From NCBI GenBank assembly GCA_964244115.1, contig CAXTHM010000085.1, positions 1 to 14,489 of the forward strand: a DNA stretch of 14,489 bases, written 5' to 3'. A program made the translations under genes and the position numbers. The notes under the pieces are model-generated. The model saw nothing but the letters and a program-made list of their open reading frames with translations. It searched no databases and was not told the origin of the DNA. Source of the stretch: CADCWK01 sp964244115. GTDB taxonomy: Bacteria > Chloroflexota > Chloroflexia > Thermomicrobiales > UBA6265. Below, one piece after another: positions 1 to 7,668 of the stretch. The first letter of the stretch is position 1. Each line of letters begins with the position of its first letter.

Positions 1-464
1 TCTCTGTCAACACCGCCGCGCTCGCCGACCCCGACCTGATCGCCCGGGGCGCCGACGTCTTCGGCCGGCAGTGCATCGTCGTCGCGATCGACGCCCGGCG
101 GCGCCCGGATGGCTCGGGCTGGGACGTCTTCACCCACGGCGGGCGCAAGCCGGCCGGCCGCGATGTCGTCGAGTGGGCGATCGAGGCGACCGGTCGCGGG
201 GCGGGCGAGATCCTGCTGACGAGCATGGACCGCGACGGGACCGGCGAGGGCTACGACCTGCCGCTGCTGGAGGCGGTCGGGCAGGCGGTGAACGTGCCGG
301 TCATCGCCTCGGGCGGCGCCGGGACGCTCGAACATCTGGTCGAGGGGCTCCGGCCGGGCCGGGCCGACGCGGTCCTCGCGGCGAGCATCTTCCATTTCGG
401 CCAGTTCCGGATCGGCGAGGCCAAGCGGTATCTGGCCGACAACGGCCTGCCGGTGCGGCCATGA
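1..464 (+). CDS. hisF: Imidazole glycerol phosphate synthase subunit HisF (3' part)
   Basis: This is the cyclase subunit of IGP synthase. It uses ammonia from HisH to turn PRFAR into imidazole glycerol phosphate and AICAR. The reading frame is already open at base 3 and gives 153 residues, about 60% of the usual ~255-residue (beta/alpha)8 barrel. The N-terminal strands with the first catalytic Asp lie outside the window. Visible family blocks are SVNTAAL, VVAIDARR (second catalytic Asp), FTHGGRK, GAGEILLTSMDRDGT, VIASGGAG (phosphate loop) and AASIFHF, all in the correct order. The TGA stop overlaps the ATG of the next histidine gene (ATGA), which indicates translational coupling in a his operon entering from the left. 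Confidence 0.96.
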   Translation, partial: SVNTAALADPDLIARGADVFGRQCIVVAIDARRRPDGSGWDVFTHGGRKPAGRDVVEWAIEATGRGAGEILLTSMDRDGTGEGYDLPLLEAVGQAVNVPVIASGGAGTLEHLVEGLRPGRADAVLAASIFHFGQFRIGEAKRYLADNGLPVRP

Positions 465-1414
465 CCGCAGATGAGGCGGCCCTGGCCGCATCGCCCGATC
501 TCATCCGGTTCGGCGCCGACGGGCTGGTCCCGGCGATCCTGCAGGACGCGGTCAGCCGCCGCGTCCTGATGGTCGGGTTCATGAACGCCGAGGCGCTGGC
601 GGCAACGCGGAAGACTGGCCTGGTCTCGTTCTGGAGCCGGAGCCGGAGCCGGCTCTGGCAGAAGGGCGAGACATCGGGCAACGTCTCCCGCGTGATCGAG
701 ACGCGCATCAACTGCGAGCAGAACAGCCTGCTGCTGCTCGTCGAGCAGGTCAGCGCCATCTGCCACGATGGCTACCCGACCTGCTTCTACCGGCGAGTCG
801 ATGAGGTGGGCGATCTTGCGGTCGTCGAACCACGGATCTTCGACCCGGCCGATGTCTATGGTCCGACCGAAGCGGCGACGCATCGAACGCCGCTGGGCGA
901 CACGGTCGGGCGCTGGTTCGGCGCCTACGAGTATCTCCGCGATCACGATCTCTCGACCGAGTCCTCGACGTCGAGGCGGTTACGGTCCGGCGAGGACCTC
1001 CGCAGCCGGGTCGCCGACGAGCTCGAGGAACTGGCTGGGGTGCTGGATGGGAGCCACCGACATGGCGAGTTCACCGAAGATGTCGCGCTGGAAGCCAGCC
1101 AGGTGCTGTACTGGATGACCCTGGTCGCCGTCCGGCAACGCGTCGCGCTGGCTGATCTCGATCTGACCGCCGTCCTCCAGGCACCGGGCACGACCTCGAT
1201 CGCCGGGTTGCCGGGCGAACGGCTGACGCTGCGGTCGCTCGCGTCGACCTGGCCATCCGTTGGGACGCCCGACCTGACGCTCCAGGTGCAGGTCACCGTC
1301 GCGACGCTGGCCCGGGTCTGCGCCCTGGCCTCGGTCGAGATCACCGGTCTGATCGAGGATGACCTCGCCAGCCTGGCGACGCGCCCCTATCTCCGGGGCT
1401 ATTTCGGGACCTGA
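461..1414 (+). CDS. hisI: HisI-like phosphoribosyl-AMP cyclohydrolase with MazG/HisE-like domain and C-terminal extension
   Basis: Predicted to open the adenine ring of phosphoribosyl-AMP in histidine synthesis (317 aa). Residues 1-125 form a HisI domain with GFMNAEAL, WSRSRSRLWQKGETSGN and CHDGYPTCFYRR. The three Zn cysteines are kept (C85, C101, C108). The usual D-C-D-x-D Mg2+ motif reads N-C-E-Q-N at 84-88. Residues about 175-235 look like a HisE/MazG helical pair (DELEELAGVLDGSH, EASQVLYW), but the ExxD motif is E-A-S-Q, so pyrophosphohydrolase activity is doubtful. Residues 236-317 are an extension I do not recognise. The ATG at 461 overlaps the hisF stop. An open frame extends further upstream to position 71, but that part is antiparallel shadow over hisF. 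Confidence is high for the family and lower for catalytic competence. Confidence 0.85.
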   Translation: MTADEAALAASPDLIRFGADGLVPAILQDAVSRRVLMVGFMNAEALAATRKTGLVSFWSRSRSRLWQKGETSGNVSRVIETRINCEQNSLLLLVEQVSAICHDGYPTCFYRRVDEVGDLAVVEPRIFDPADVYGPTEAATHRTPLGDTVGRWFGAYEYLRDHDLSTESSTSRRLRSGEDLRSRVADELEELAGVLDGSHRHGEFTEDVALEASQVLYWMTLVAVRQRVALADLDLTAVLQAPGTTSIAGLPGERLTLRSLASTWPSVGTPDLTLQVQVTVATLARVCALASVEITGLIEDDLASLATRPYLRGYFGT

Positions 1415-1417
1415 ATC

Positions 1418-1438
1418 CCGGTCGTCCAGGGCGACCGG
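1418..1438 (+). terminator. Stem-loop just after the hisI-like stop
   Basis: A perfect 7-bp stem (CCGGTCG/CGACCGG) with a 7-nt loop starts four bases after the stop codon, in the gap between two convergent genes. No T-run follows it. It may help end transcription or protect the mRNA 3' end, but random GC-rich sequence gives such stems often. Confidence 0.25.
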
Positions 1439-1590
1439 CGACGATCCCCAGCCGGCGATGGGCAGCGTGACCGACCGGACGGTCGCGCCTATCGGGAAGA
1501 CGATCTTGACCCGAAGGTGCACCCGGCGAGGCTGGCCGCTCCGGTCGGACGTTGGCCATCCTCCCGGCTGGGTAGGGCCGCCGCTCGGTG

Positions 1591-2526
1591 TTACCGGTGC
1601 CGGGTCTCCGGTTCGGGTGTCCGGCTCGCGGTGCGCTCTCGCGGTTGAGAACGGCCGGCCGATGCCTGCGATGTCCGGCCCTCCACCTGCCCGACGGTCG
1701 CGGCGACGGCATGGCAGGTCGGGACGTGTCGCTCGTCGGCGACGTGATCCAGCCAGTCGATCCAGGCCAGCGCCGGGTCTCGACCGGCCGGGCGCACGGG
1801 GCCCAGGTCCAGCATGGTGATCGGGTGTTCCGCCGGCCCGACGGGCAGGGATGCCAGCGGTCGACCCGATGGGTCGAGGGGGGGACGTAACGTGTCCTCG
1901 AGGTCCGGCAGCCCGGCGATCGCCCGGCCGAGGCTCGTCGAGCAGAGGACGACCGTGTCCCGCTGGTCGGCCGTCGTCTGGAACATGTCCGGTTCGATCT
2001 GGTCGCGGACACCGAAGGGCTCCGACCGGGAGCGCCCGGAGCCGGCGAAGTGCGGTTCCCAGGAGTGGATCGCGGGGATGCTGTAGATCATCTGGTCCTG
2101 GGTGAAGAGGATCTGGCTGGGTGGGACGTGGGCGAAGATCAGGTCCTCGCCGTCCAGCGCCATCGCCGCGGCTCCGACGAAAACCCGTTCGCCGCGCCGC
2201 CGGCCCATCTCGCCGCGGTTCGCCGCCCGTACGCAGGCGTTGGCGGCCGCGAAGCCCCGACCGAGCGCCTCCGGCACCGTCGAGTCGTACTGGGCCGCGA
2301 ACCCCTGCCGAAGCGCCTCAAGCGCTTGGACCGCCACCGACCAGCCATGCCCGGTCTTGTCGACGGGCTCGACCGTCGCCACCAGCCAGCGCACGGGTGA
2401 GCCACCGGGGGGCCGGTCCAGGCCGGCCAGGACCGGCGCAGCGAACACGCACCGGTCCGGTGCCGCCGGTTCGCCGTGCTCCCGCCGGAAGCTCTGCACT
2501 GAGGTGAAAGGGTGTTCGGCCGACAC
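1591..2526 (-). CDS. Degenerate PP2C-fold protein (probable pseudo-phosphatase)
   Basis: A 311-aa cytoplasmic protein whose core looks like a PPM/PP2C Ser/Thr phosphatase. A helix-rich block (SVAVQALEALRQGF, residues 63-76; ALGRGFAAANACVRAANR) is followed by a beta-sandwich block (FVGAAAMALDGEDLIFAHV, 116-134) and a segment DTVVLCSTSLGRAI (190-203). All three metal-site positions differ from active enzymes. The DGMGGH-type motif reads EPVDKTGHG (53-61), the HVGDSR turn reads HVPPSQ (133-138), and the late CSDG reads CSTS (195-198). Loss of activity is therefore inferred. The GTG start is chosen because GAGG lies 6 nt upstream; an ATG at 2604 lacks a comparable site. The C-terminal ~40 residues look disordered. 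The TPR gene lies upstream on the same strand, behind a terminator-like stem. The alternative is an uncharacterised conserved protein with chance resemblance. Confidence 0.62.
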   Translation of the reverse strand: MSAEHPFTSVQSFRREHGEPAAPDRCVFAAPVLAGLDRPPGGSPVRWLVATVEPVDKTGHGWSVAVQALEALRQGFAAQYDSTVPEALGRGFAAANACVRAANRGEMGRRRGERVFVGAAAMALDGEDLIFAHVPPSQILFTQDQMIYSIPAIHSWEPHFAGSGRSRSEPFGVRDQIEPDMFQTTADQRDTVVLCSTSLGRAIAGLPDLEDTLRPPLDPSGRPLASLPVGPAEHPITMLDLGPVRPAGRDPALAWIDWLDHVADERHVPTCHAVAATVGQVEGRTSQASAGRSQPRERTASRTPEPETRHR

Positions 2527-2619
2527 GGTGATCCTCGATGCTGGCCCGGATGACGGTGGCCCGTGTCCGACGCGTGAACGAGCCCGATCCCCGCCGCGCG
2601 ACAATGTCCGTACACTCGT

Positions 2620-2648
2620 AGTCTAGTGGCAAGCAGCAGGCCCGTCGA
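2620..2648 (-). promoter_or_regulatory. Possible sigma-70 promoter for the PP2C-like gene
   Basis: On the minus strand TCGACG (2643-2648, -35, 4/6) is followed 17 nt later by TAGACT (2620-2625, -10, 4/6). The same TAGACT hexamer occurs in the strong promoter at 14262-14267. The implied leader is about 85 nt. Both boxes are partial matches, so this is a weak call. Confidence 0.3.
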
Positions 2649-2816
2649 CCGATCGTCAACCAGATCAACGACATGGATCGCGGACATGGGTCATGAGTAT
2701 CCGCCCGGCACGGTGGCGGTCAGGACGAGTCGACCATTGGTGATGGAGTCGACTTGCCACCCTCGGGTGGACCGTGGATCGTTGGGGTCGATCCGGTCAG
2801 TCGAACGGGCAGTGAG

Positions 2817-2844
2817 GCGCGACACCGGAGAACCGGTGTCGCGC
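2817..2844 (-). terminator. Strong 12-bp stem-loop after the TPR gene
   Basis: A perfect 12-bp stem (GCGCGACACCGG/CCGGTGTCGCGC) with a 4-nt loop lies about 50 nt beyond the TPR gene stop. There is no U-run on the minus side; the plus side continues with pyrimidine-rich TTCGCTGCCCTCTTC. It most likely ends the TPR transcript or insulates the PP2C-like gene. It could instead end a plus-strand small RNA. Confidence 0.55.
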
Positions 2845-2891
2845 TTCGCTGCCCTCTTCACACGCCGCCGAACATGTCGTCACGTCGTCGG

Positions 2892-5800
2892 TCATCCGGG
2901 ACCGGGGGGACTGGATTCGTCCCGGCCGTCGTACGAGAGGGTCGTCAGCGACCGGTCGTGATCCTCCGGTCGATCGGTCGCATGCCGAGCGTTGCTCGTT
3001 GACCTGAACAGGTTGCCGAATCCGGAACGGCGGCGGGAAGAGGTGGATGGGCCCGGGTCCGATGGTTCGTCATCGAGCCCCCGGCCGGGGGAGACGCGTC
3101 GTCCGGATTCCCGGCGGCTGGTCCGCTCGGTCCGCCCGGAGCGCTGGGGCGGGTAGTACTCGGGGTTGTTGTCCTGGTAGCCATCGTAGCCGGGTTCGGT
3201 GTCCTCGTCATACCGGTCGGCGCCGAAGCCGGCGGACGACGCGCCGTAGAGGGCGTCCGATGCCTCGCGCCGAGACCAGCCGCGAGGATCGTCATCGGCG
3301 TCTCCACCGGAGCCGCCGCGAGCGCGGTAGCTCTCCCGATCGTCGGCGTATCCCGGTTCCCGGTAGCCATTCCGGTCGTCGGCGCGGACCGGTCGCCCGT
3401 AGCCGTCGTCGTACCCCTCGTCATGGCGATCATCCCGGTCAGCTACCCACCGGGCGGGTTCGTCGGGCATGTGCCGTCCGCGAATCGATTCCCGAGCCTC
3501 GCGAGGGTCTCGATCGTCGTCATAGTAGGAATCGCGACCCCGCTCCGGCGCTCGACGTCGGTGTTCCTCCTGATCGTCGTCGAATCGATAGCGCTGGTCG
3601 TCCTCGTCGTACCGGGAAGGTGACTGATCGTCAGCGCGATAGTCGTCCCGCTCGGCGTACGACGGCTGGGTGTCGTGGTGGCGCCCGTTCCGTCCCGCCC
3701 CCGCGTATCGGGGGTCGGTCCGATCGTCCGGCCCGCCGTAGGGATCGCGGTCGTCGCGCCGGTCCGGCGCATAGTCTCCAGCGTCATCGTCGTCGAGGTA
3801 TCGATCCGTCACCGAGACGGGCGACCGCCGATCGCTCTCGTAGGCGTCGAATGGACCGGAGTCTCGGTGATCGTCGTCCTGGTAGCGCGCATCGTCGTCG
3901 TACCGGTCCCCGGCAGATCTCGTGGGGAGGTCCTGATGATCTCGATGAGGATCGTCATCGTCCCGGCGGCGCTCGTCCCGCGCGTCGAAGCGCTCGTCTG
4001 GGTAGCGGTCACCATCCCGCTCCGGCGCCGGACGCATGCCCGAGCCGTCGAGCCCGTCGTTCGATCGGTGAATCTCCGGGAACGTCCGGTTCGTCCCGCC
4101 ACCGAGTCCCTGGATGAGTTCCTCGGCCCGCCGGCGCAGCTCGTCGTACTCGGAGCCGGCTTCCATCGCGTAGTTGGCTGCGTCGCTGAGCCAGCCGATC
4201 GCGTCTTCCGCCGCGCCTCGCTCCGGAAGCCGCGCGATCAGCATCCCCATGTTGAGCCGCATCGTGATCCCGCCGCGGATGTCGCCGGCGTCGTCGGCGG
4301 CGCTGACGGCCCGCTCGTAGGTCGTGACCGCCTGTGGGTCGCCCATGACGTCCTGGGCGGTGGCGAGGTACTGGAGTGCCCGTCCGAGCAGCCGGGAATC
4401 CCCGATCGACTGGGCGGATTCGACGGAGCGCTGGTAGTTGCCCAGTGCGGTCCGCATGTCGCCACGCTTCTGGGCAAGACTGCCCATCCGCCCGTAGAGG
4501 ACCGCCATGGTCGAGCGGTCGTTGCCTGACTGTGACAGGTGGAGCGCCTGATCGAAGAGTTGGGTGGCCTGCGTGAACTGCCCGGTATCGGCCGCCAGCG
4601 TGGCGAGGGCGGTCAGCGTCGTCACCTGGTCGGCGGTCTGGCCGAGGTCGCGGTTGAGCTGGAGCGCGCGGGTATAGCAGTCGCGGGCTCGGATCGTCTC
4701 CCGCTGAGCGGCATGGATCTGGCCGAGGAGCGTAAACGACTCCGCCTGCATGGCGACATTCCGGGTTGCCTCCGCGAGGCCGATCGCATCGTTGGTCACC
4801 CGGATGGCGTCGTCGACCTGATCGAACATCCAGTACGCCTCGCCGAGGCTGGAAACCCACTGCGCCTCCTGGCTCTGGTCGCCAGAGCGCCGGGCGAGGT
4901 CGATCGCGCGGCCGAAGTGGTCAATCGTCTCCNNNNNNNNNNGAGCCGTGCCCGAGCAGGGTGTGGGCGATCCCCAGGTTGCCCTCGGCTCGCTGCTCGA
5001 TCGCCTCGTCGCCGATCTGGTTGCCAAGCAGCCGGGCCCGCTCGAAGGCCTCGACGGCTGACTCGGCGTTGCGCAGCCGGAGTTCGCTCATCCCCAGGCT
5101 CAGGGCCCAGCTGGCTGCCGCCTGCCGGTTGCCGAGGCGTTCCTCGATCCCCAGTGCGGCTCGCTCGGCCTCGATCGCGTCCAAGGTCTGTCCTAGATCG
5201 CGGTGGACGTGGGCGAGCGCGGTGACGCAGCGAGCCTCGAGGGCGAGGTCGCCGGTGTCCCGGGCGATCGAGAGCGCATTGCGGTAATAGGGTGTGGCGT
5301 CGTCGAGCCGCTCACTCCCGACGAGCGTGTCGGCCAGCCCGACCAGGATGCGGGCCTCGAGGGCCTGGTCGCCGGTCCGCTGAGCGGCGTCAAGGGCCTG
5401 ATGCTGGAGGGCGGCGACGGTCTCGAGGTTCGCGGTGGGGGTCATGTCGATCTGGCGGACGAGCGCCTCGGCGACGCCCTGCCGGTACTCCAGCCGCTCG
5501 GCGGCGGCTCCGGCGCGGCGATAGAACGCCTGGGCTTGGTCGTCGTCGTTCTCGCGGCGGAGGATGTCGCCGAGGACCAGGGCGGAGTCCACTTCGGCGG
5601 CGGTGTCGTCCTTCTCCGGTCCGAGGTCGAGTTGCTGGTGCAGGAGGACCCGAGCCCGCTCGAGGTCGCCGGCCTCGACGGCCCGGCGCCCGAGACGGCC
5701 GAGCGCGAGCCGGCCACCGCGGATGTAGCTCGCCTTCTGGGCCGAGTTGTAGGCGTCGCGGAGCAGCTTGTCGCTCTCGTGGGCCGGGTCGTCGACCGGC

Positions 5801-6111
5801 ACCAGGCTGTCCAGCCGGAGGGCGGCATCGACGACGCAGCGGTCGAAGCCCTTGGCCCGGGCGGCGGCGTAGGTCAGCCGGGCCAGGGTCTGGGCGAACT
5901 CGCGATCGCTCGTCGTCCGCTCGGCGATCGTCGTGTCGAGGGCGCGGAAATCCTCATCCGCGAGCGAATCGAGGATGACGGCGTTGCGTACTTCCTGGGT
6001 GGCGTTCTGGATGGTGCGCCGCCGACCGACCACCTCTCGGGCGAGATGGACGATCGCGTTGGCGCCATTGTGGCGACCGCGACCGCCGAGTCGCGCCATG
6101 AGGTTTACCAC
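2892..6111 (-). CDS. Large TPR-repeat protein with Arg/Asp/Tyr-rich disordered C-terminal tail (interrupted by assembly gap)
   Basis: One gene is read here as about 1069 aa, split by ten Ns at 4933-4942 that shift the frame. Residues 1-100 are helical. From about 150 to 665 there are successive TPR-type helix pairs with ~40-residue spacing and GD between repeats (for example LGEAYWMFDQVDDAI, LATLAADTGQFTQATQLFDQAL, MGSLAQKRGDMRTALGNYQ). Such arrays bind protein partners. Residues ~670-1069 (4094-2895) are low complexity: D, R, Y, G, S and P dominate, with DDD runs, about 26 Tyr and no Lys or Cys. I see no signal peptide, membrane segment or enzymatic domain, so a cytoplasmic scaffold is inferred. 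The GTG start at 6111 has GGAGGT 6 nt upstream. The frame stays open to 6708 but overlaps pyrF there; an ATG at 6417 would add 102 atypical residues and has a poorly spaced site. Function unknown. Confidence 0.8.
4933..4942. other. Assembly gap (10 N) inside the TPR gene
   Basis: Ten unknown bases separate the two halves of one TPR array. The minus-strand frames on either side differ, so the true insert length cannot be 10 if the gene is intact. Joining TC on the left directly to G on the right makes a TCG codon and restores normal TPR helix spacing. Confidence 0.95.
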
Positions 6112-6526
6112 AGCTGAACCTCCGTTCCGCTGGTGCCCGCGGGGATGGCATGAGACGATGTCAGGGGTGGGATCTGGTGCCGAAACGGAGAGCGCATCGG
6201 CGCCAGCACGGTTGAGGCTGGTCCCGTCGACGGGCTGAGCTGGAGACGGGAATCCGTTGCCGGCATGGAGCGCTCCTCCGCGGAGTCGGGCGGTGAATCC
6301 GCCCGGATGGCCCATGCCGGTCGCGACCGGGAATCGCTGACCGGGCCGCTGGTAACGATGCCAGGCAGGGAGCGGCGTCGAGGTACCAAAGTCCCAAGGC
6401 TGACCGGAGTTTACCATTCCCCTCCGCAGCGACGAAACGCGTGACTCCCGGTCATGTCGCCGCAATCGACCGAGTCGGGCGACCGGTGATTCCGGTGCGC
6501 ATTCTGGCAGGGAAGGGGATCGTCCC
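6112..6526. other. Divergent gene-free region between TPR gene and pyrF
   Basis: These 415 bases separate two divergent starts and should hold both promoters. I find no box pair with good matches to consensus on either strand. The Shine-Dalgarno sites of both genes sit at the edges (GGAGGT on minus at 6118-6123; AAGGGG on plus at 6513-6518). Open frames crossing the region (minus from 6417 and 6389) lack a well-placed ribosome site and look non-coding. No riboswitch motif was recognised. Confidence 0.5.
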
Positions 6527-7381
6527 ATGAGCACGTTCCGAGAGAAGCTGGACCGGAGAGTCACAACGGTCAATGGTCTGATCTGTGTCGGGCTCGATCC
6601 GGATTTCGGTCGCCTCTTCCCGGACGGTGAGCCGGCGCCGGCTGCCGCCGCGGACGCCATCGTCCGATTCAACGCGACGATCATCGACGCGACGGTCCCC
6701 TTCGCCACGACCTACAAGCCGAATCTCGCCTTCTATCTCCCGTTGGGATCCGAGGGCGTCCGGGCGCTGCTGGAGACCCGGGGGTTGATCCCCGCCGACA
6801 TCCCGGTCATCCTCGACGCCAAGGCCGGCGACGTGGGACACACGGCCGAGCGGTACGCCGAGACGTATCTCGACCGCTGGGGCTTCGACGCCGTCACCGT
6901 CAACCCCTACCTCGGCGAGGAGGGACTGGCGCCGTTCCTCCGGCGGCGGGGCAAGGGGGTGATCATCCTCGCCAAGACCAGCAACAGCGGGAGCGTCGAT
7001 TTCCAGGACCTGAAACTGGAAGCGAGCGGCCTGCCGCTCAGTGATCAGGTGGTGATGCGGGCGGTCGAGTGGGACGCACGCTACCCGGCCGATGTCGGCC
7101 TGGTCGTCGGGGCAACGTACCCGGCCCACCTGGAACGGATCAGGGCGCTGGCGCCGGATCTGCCGATCCTGTTGCCGGGCGTCGGTGCCCAGGGCGGCGA
7201 TGTCGCGGCCTCGGTCCGGGCGGGCTGCGACCGGAACGGCCGCAACCTGCTGGTGTCGGCCGGACGGTCGATCATGTACGCCGGCGACGGGCCGGAGACA
7301 GGGCCATCGGCGCGCCGGGCGGCCGAAGCGCTGCGCGACGAGGTCAATCGGTCCCGGACCGTGATACCCGCGAGGGCCTGA
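6527..7381 (+). CDS. pyrF: Orotidine 5'-phosphate decarboxylase, long (group 2) form
   Basis: Catalyses the last step of UMP synthesis, decarboxylating OMP, as a cytoplasmic TIM-barrel dimer. The protein has 284 aa, the usual size of the longer PyrF type found in actinobacteria, chloroflexi and myxobacteria (the short form is about 230). The catalytic D-x-K-x-x-D is visible as DAKAGD (D97, K99, D102) followed by VGHTAERYA. The substrate and barrel blocks are ICVGLDPD (19-26), TTYKPNLAFY (61-70), TVNPYLG (124-130), ILAKTSN (147-153), VGATYP (194-199) and LLPGVGAQGGD (215-225). AAGGGG lies 8 nt before the ATG. It is a stand-alone gene here; no other pyr gene is adjacent, and it converges on rpsU. 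Confidence 0.95.
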   Translation: MSTFREKLDRRVTTVNGLICVGLDPDFGRLFPDGEPAPAAAADAIVRFNATIIDATVPFATTYKPNLAFYLPLGSEGVRALLETRGLIPADIPVILDAKAGDVGHTAERYAETYLDRWGFDAVTVNPYLGEEGLAPFLRRRGKGVIILAKTSNSGSVDFQDLKLEASGLPLSDQVVMRAVEWDARYPADVGLVVGATYPAHLERIRALAPDLPILLPGVGAQGGDVAASVRAGCDRNGRNLLVSAGRSIMYAGDGPETGPSARRAAEALRDEVNRSRTVIPARA

Positions 7382-7422
7382 CCCGGCCGGAGCCGCGCCG
7401 CCCACACGTCAGCGGAACACGG

Positions 7423-7467
7423 AAAAACACCGAATGGGCTGAGACACTCCCAGCCCACCTCGGTGTT
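7423..7467 (-). terminator. Intrinsic terminator of rpsU
   Basis: On the minus strand an outer 8-bp stem (AACACCGA/TCGGTGTT) encloses a 7-bp stem (TGGGCTG/CAGCCCA) and is directly followed by TTTTT. It begins about 20 nt beyond the rpsU stop. Read on the plus strand the stem could also slow transcription from pyrF, but it has no U-run in that direction. Confidence 0.88.
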
Positions 7468-7485
7468 GTCTCATCGCGTCGGGAA

Positions 7486-7668
7486 TCAGGCCGCGTTACG
7501 TCGGCGACGGCGCTCGGCCTTGCGGCGCTTGGCGCGGTTCTCTTCCTGGACGCTGATGAAGCGCAGGCCACGGCGATGCTCTCGGATCACACCGGAGCGC
7601 TCGATGGTCTTGGTGAAGCGCTTGAGCAGCTGGTCGAAGCTCTCGGAGTCTCGCATCTCAACACGCAT
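7486..7668 (-). CDS. rpsU: Small ribosomal subunit protein bS21
   Basis: A 60-aa basic protein of the 30S subunit platform, close to the 16S 3' end, important for initiation on mRNAs. It has the bS21 layout: MRVEMRDSESFDQLLKRF at the start, then SGVIREHRRGLRF, then a lysine/arginine-rich tail ending RRRRRNAA. Length and charge are normal for the family. The ATG at 7668 is fixed by an in-frame TGA nine bases upstream. No well-placed Shine-Dalgarno precedes it: the nearest AGGA is 16 nt away, next to a leader hairpin. The gene is monocistronic with its own terminator. bS21 is absent from most Actinobacteria, which argues against that phylum. Confidence 0.95.
   Translation of the reverse strand: MRVEMRDSESFDQLLKRFTKTIERSGVIREHRRGLRFISVQEENRAKRRKAERRRRRNAA

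Larger units (their letters stand above)
2527..2891. other. Gene-free stretch between TPR gene and PP2C-like gene
   Basis: No convincing coding frame is seen in these 365 bases; open frames here have non-coding composition. The stretch holds the leader and possible promoter of the PP2C-like gene (2620-2648). It also holds an inverted repeat AGTCGAC/GTCGACT (2728-2734 and 2748-2754), a small CCACCC-TC-GGGTGG hairpin (2757-2770) and the strong stem-loop at 2817-2844. Confidence 0.6.

Noticed and set aside
2626..3002. Plus-strand frames across the TPR/PP2C-like intergenic region
   Set aside because: Composition is non-coding, there is no ribosome site, and they cross the 12-bp stem-loop and the 3' end of the TPR gene.
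3047..4529. Long plus-strand open frames (356 and 284 codons) opposite the disordered tail of the TPR gene
   Set aside because: They mirror the repetitive GAC/GAT/CGG codons of the minus-strand tail and give arginine- or valine-rich nonsense with no ribosome site or domain.
5203..6117. 304-codon plus-strand frame opposite the TPR repeats
   Set aside because: Its regular Gly/Val/Glu pattern is the reverse complement of the G/C-ending TPR codons. The minus frame has clear TPR motifs and a good start.
6112..6417. N-terminal extension of the TPR protein from an ATG at 6417
   Set aside because: GGAGG is only 3 nt from that ATG and the extra 102 residues are unlike the rest of the protein. The GTG at 6111 has ideal spacing.
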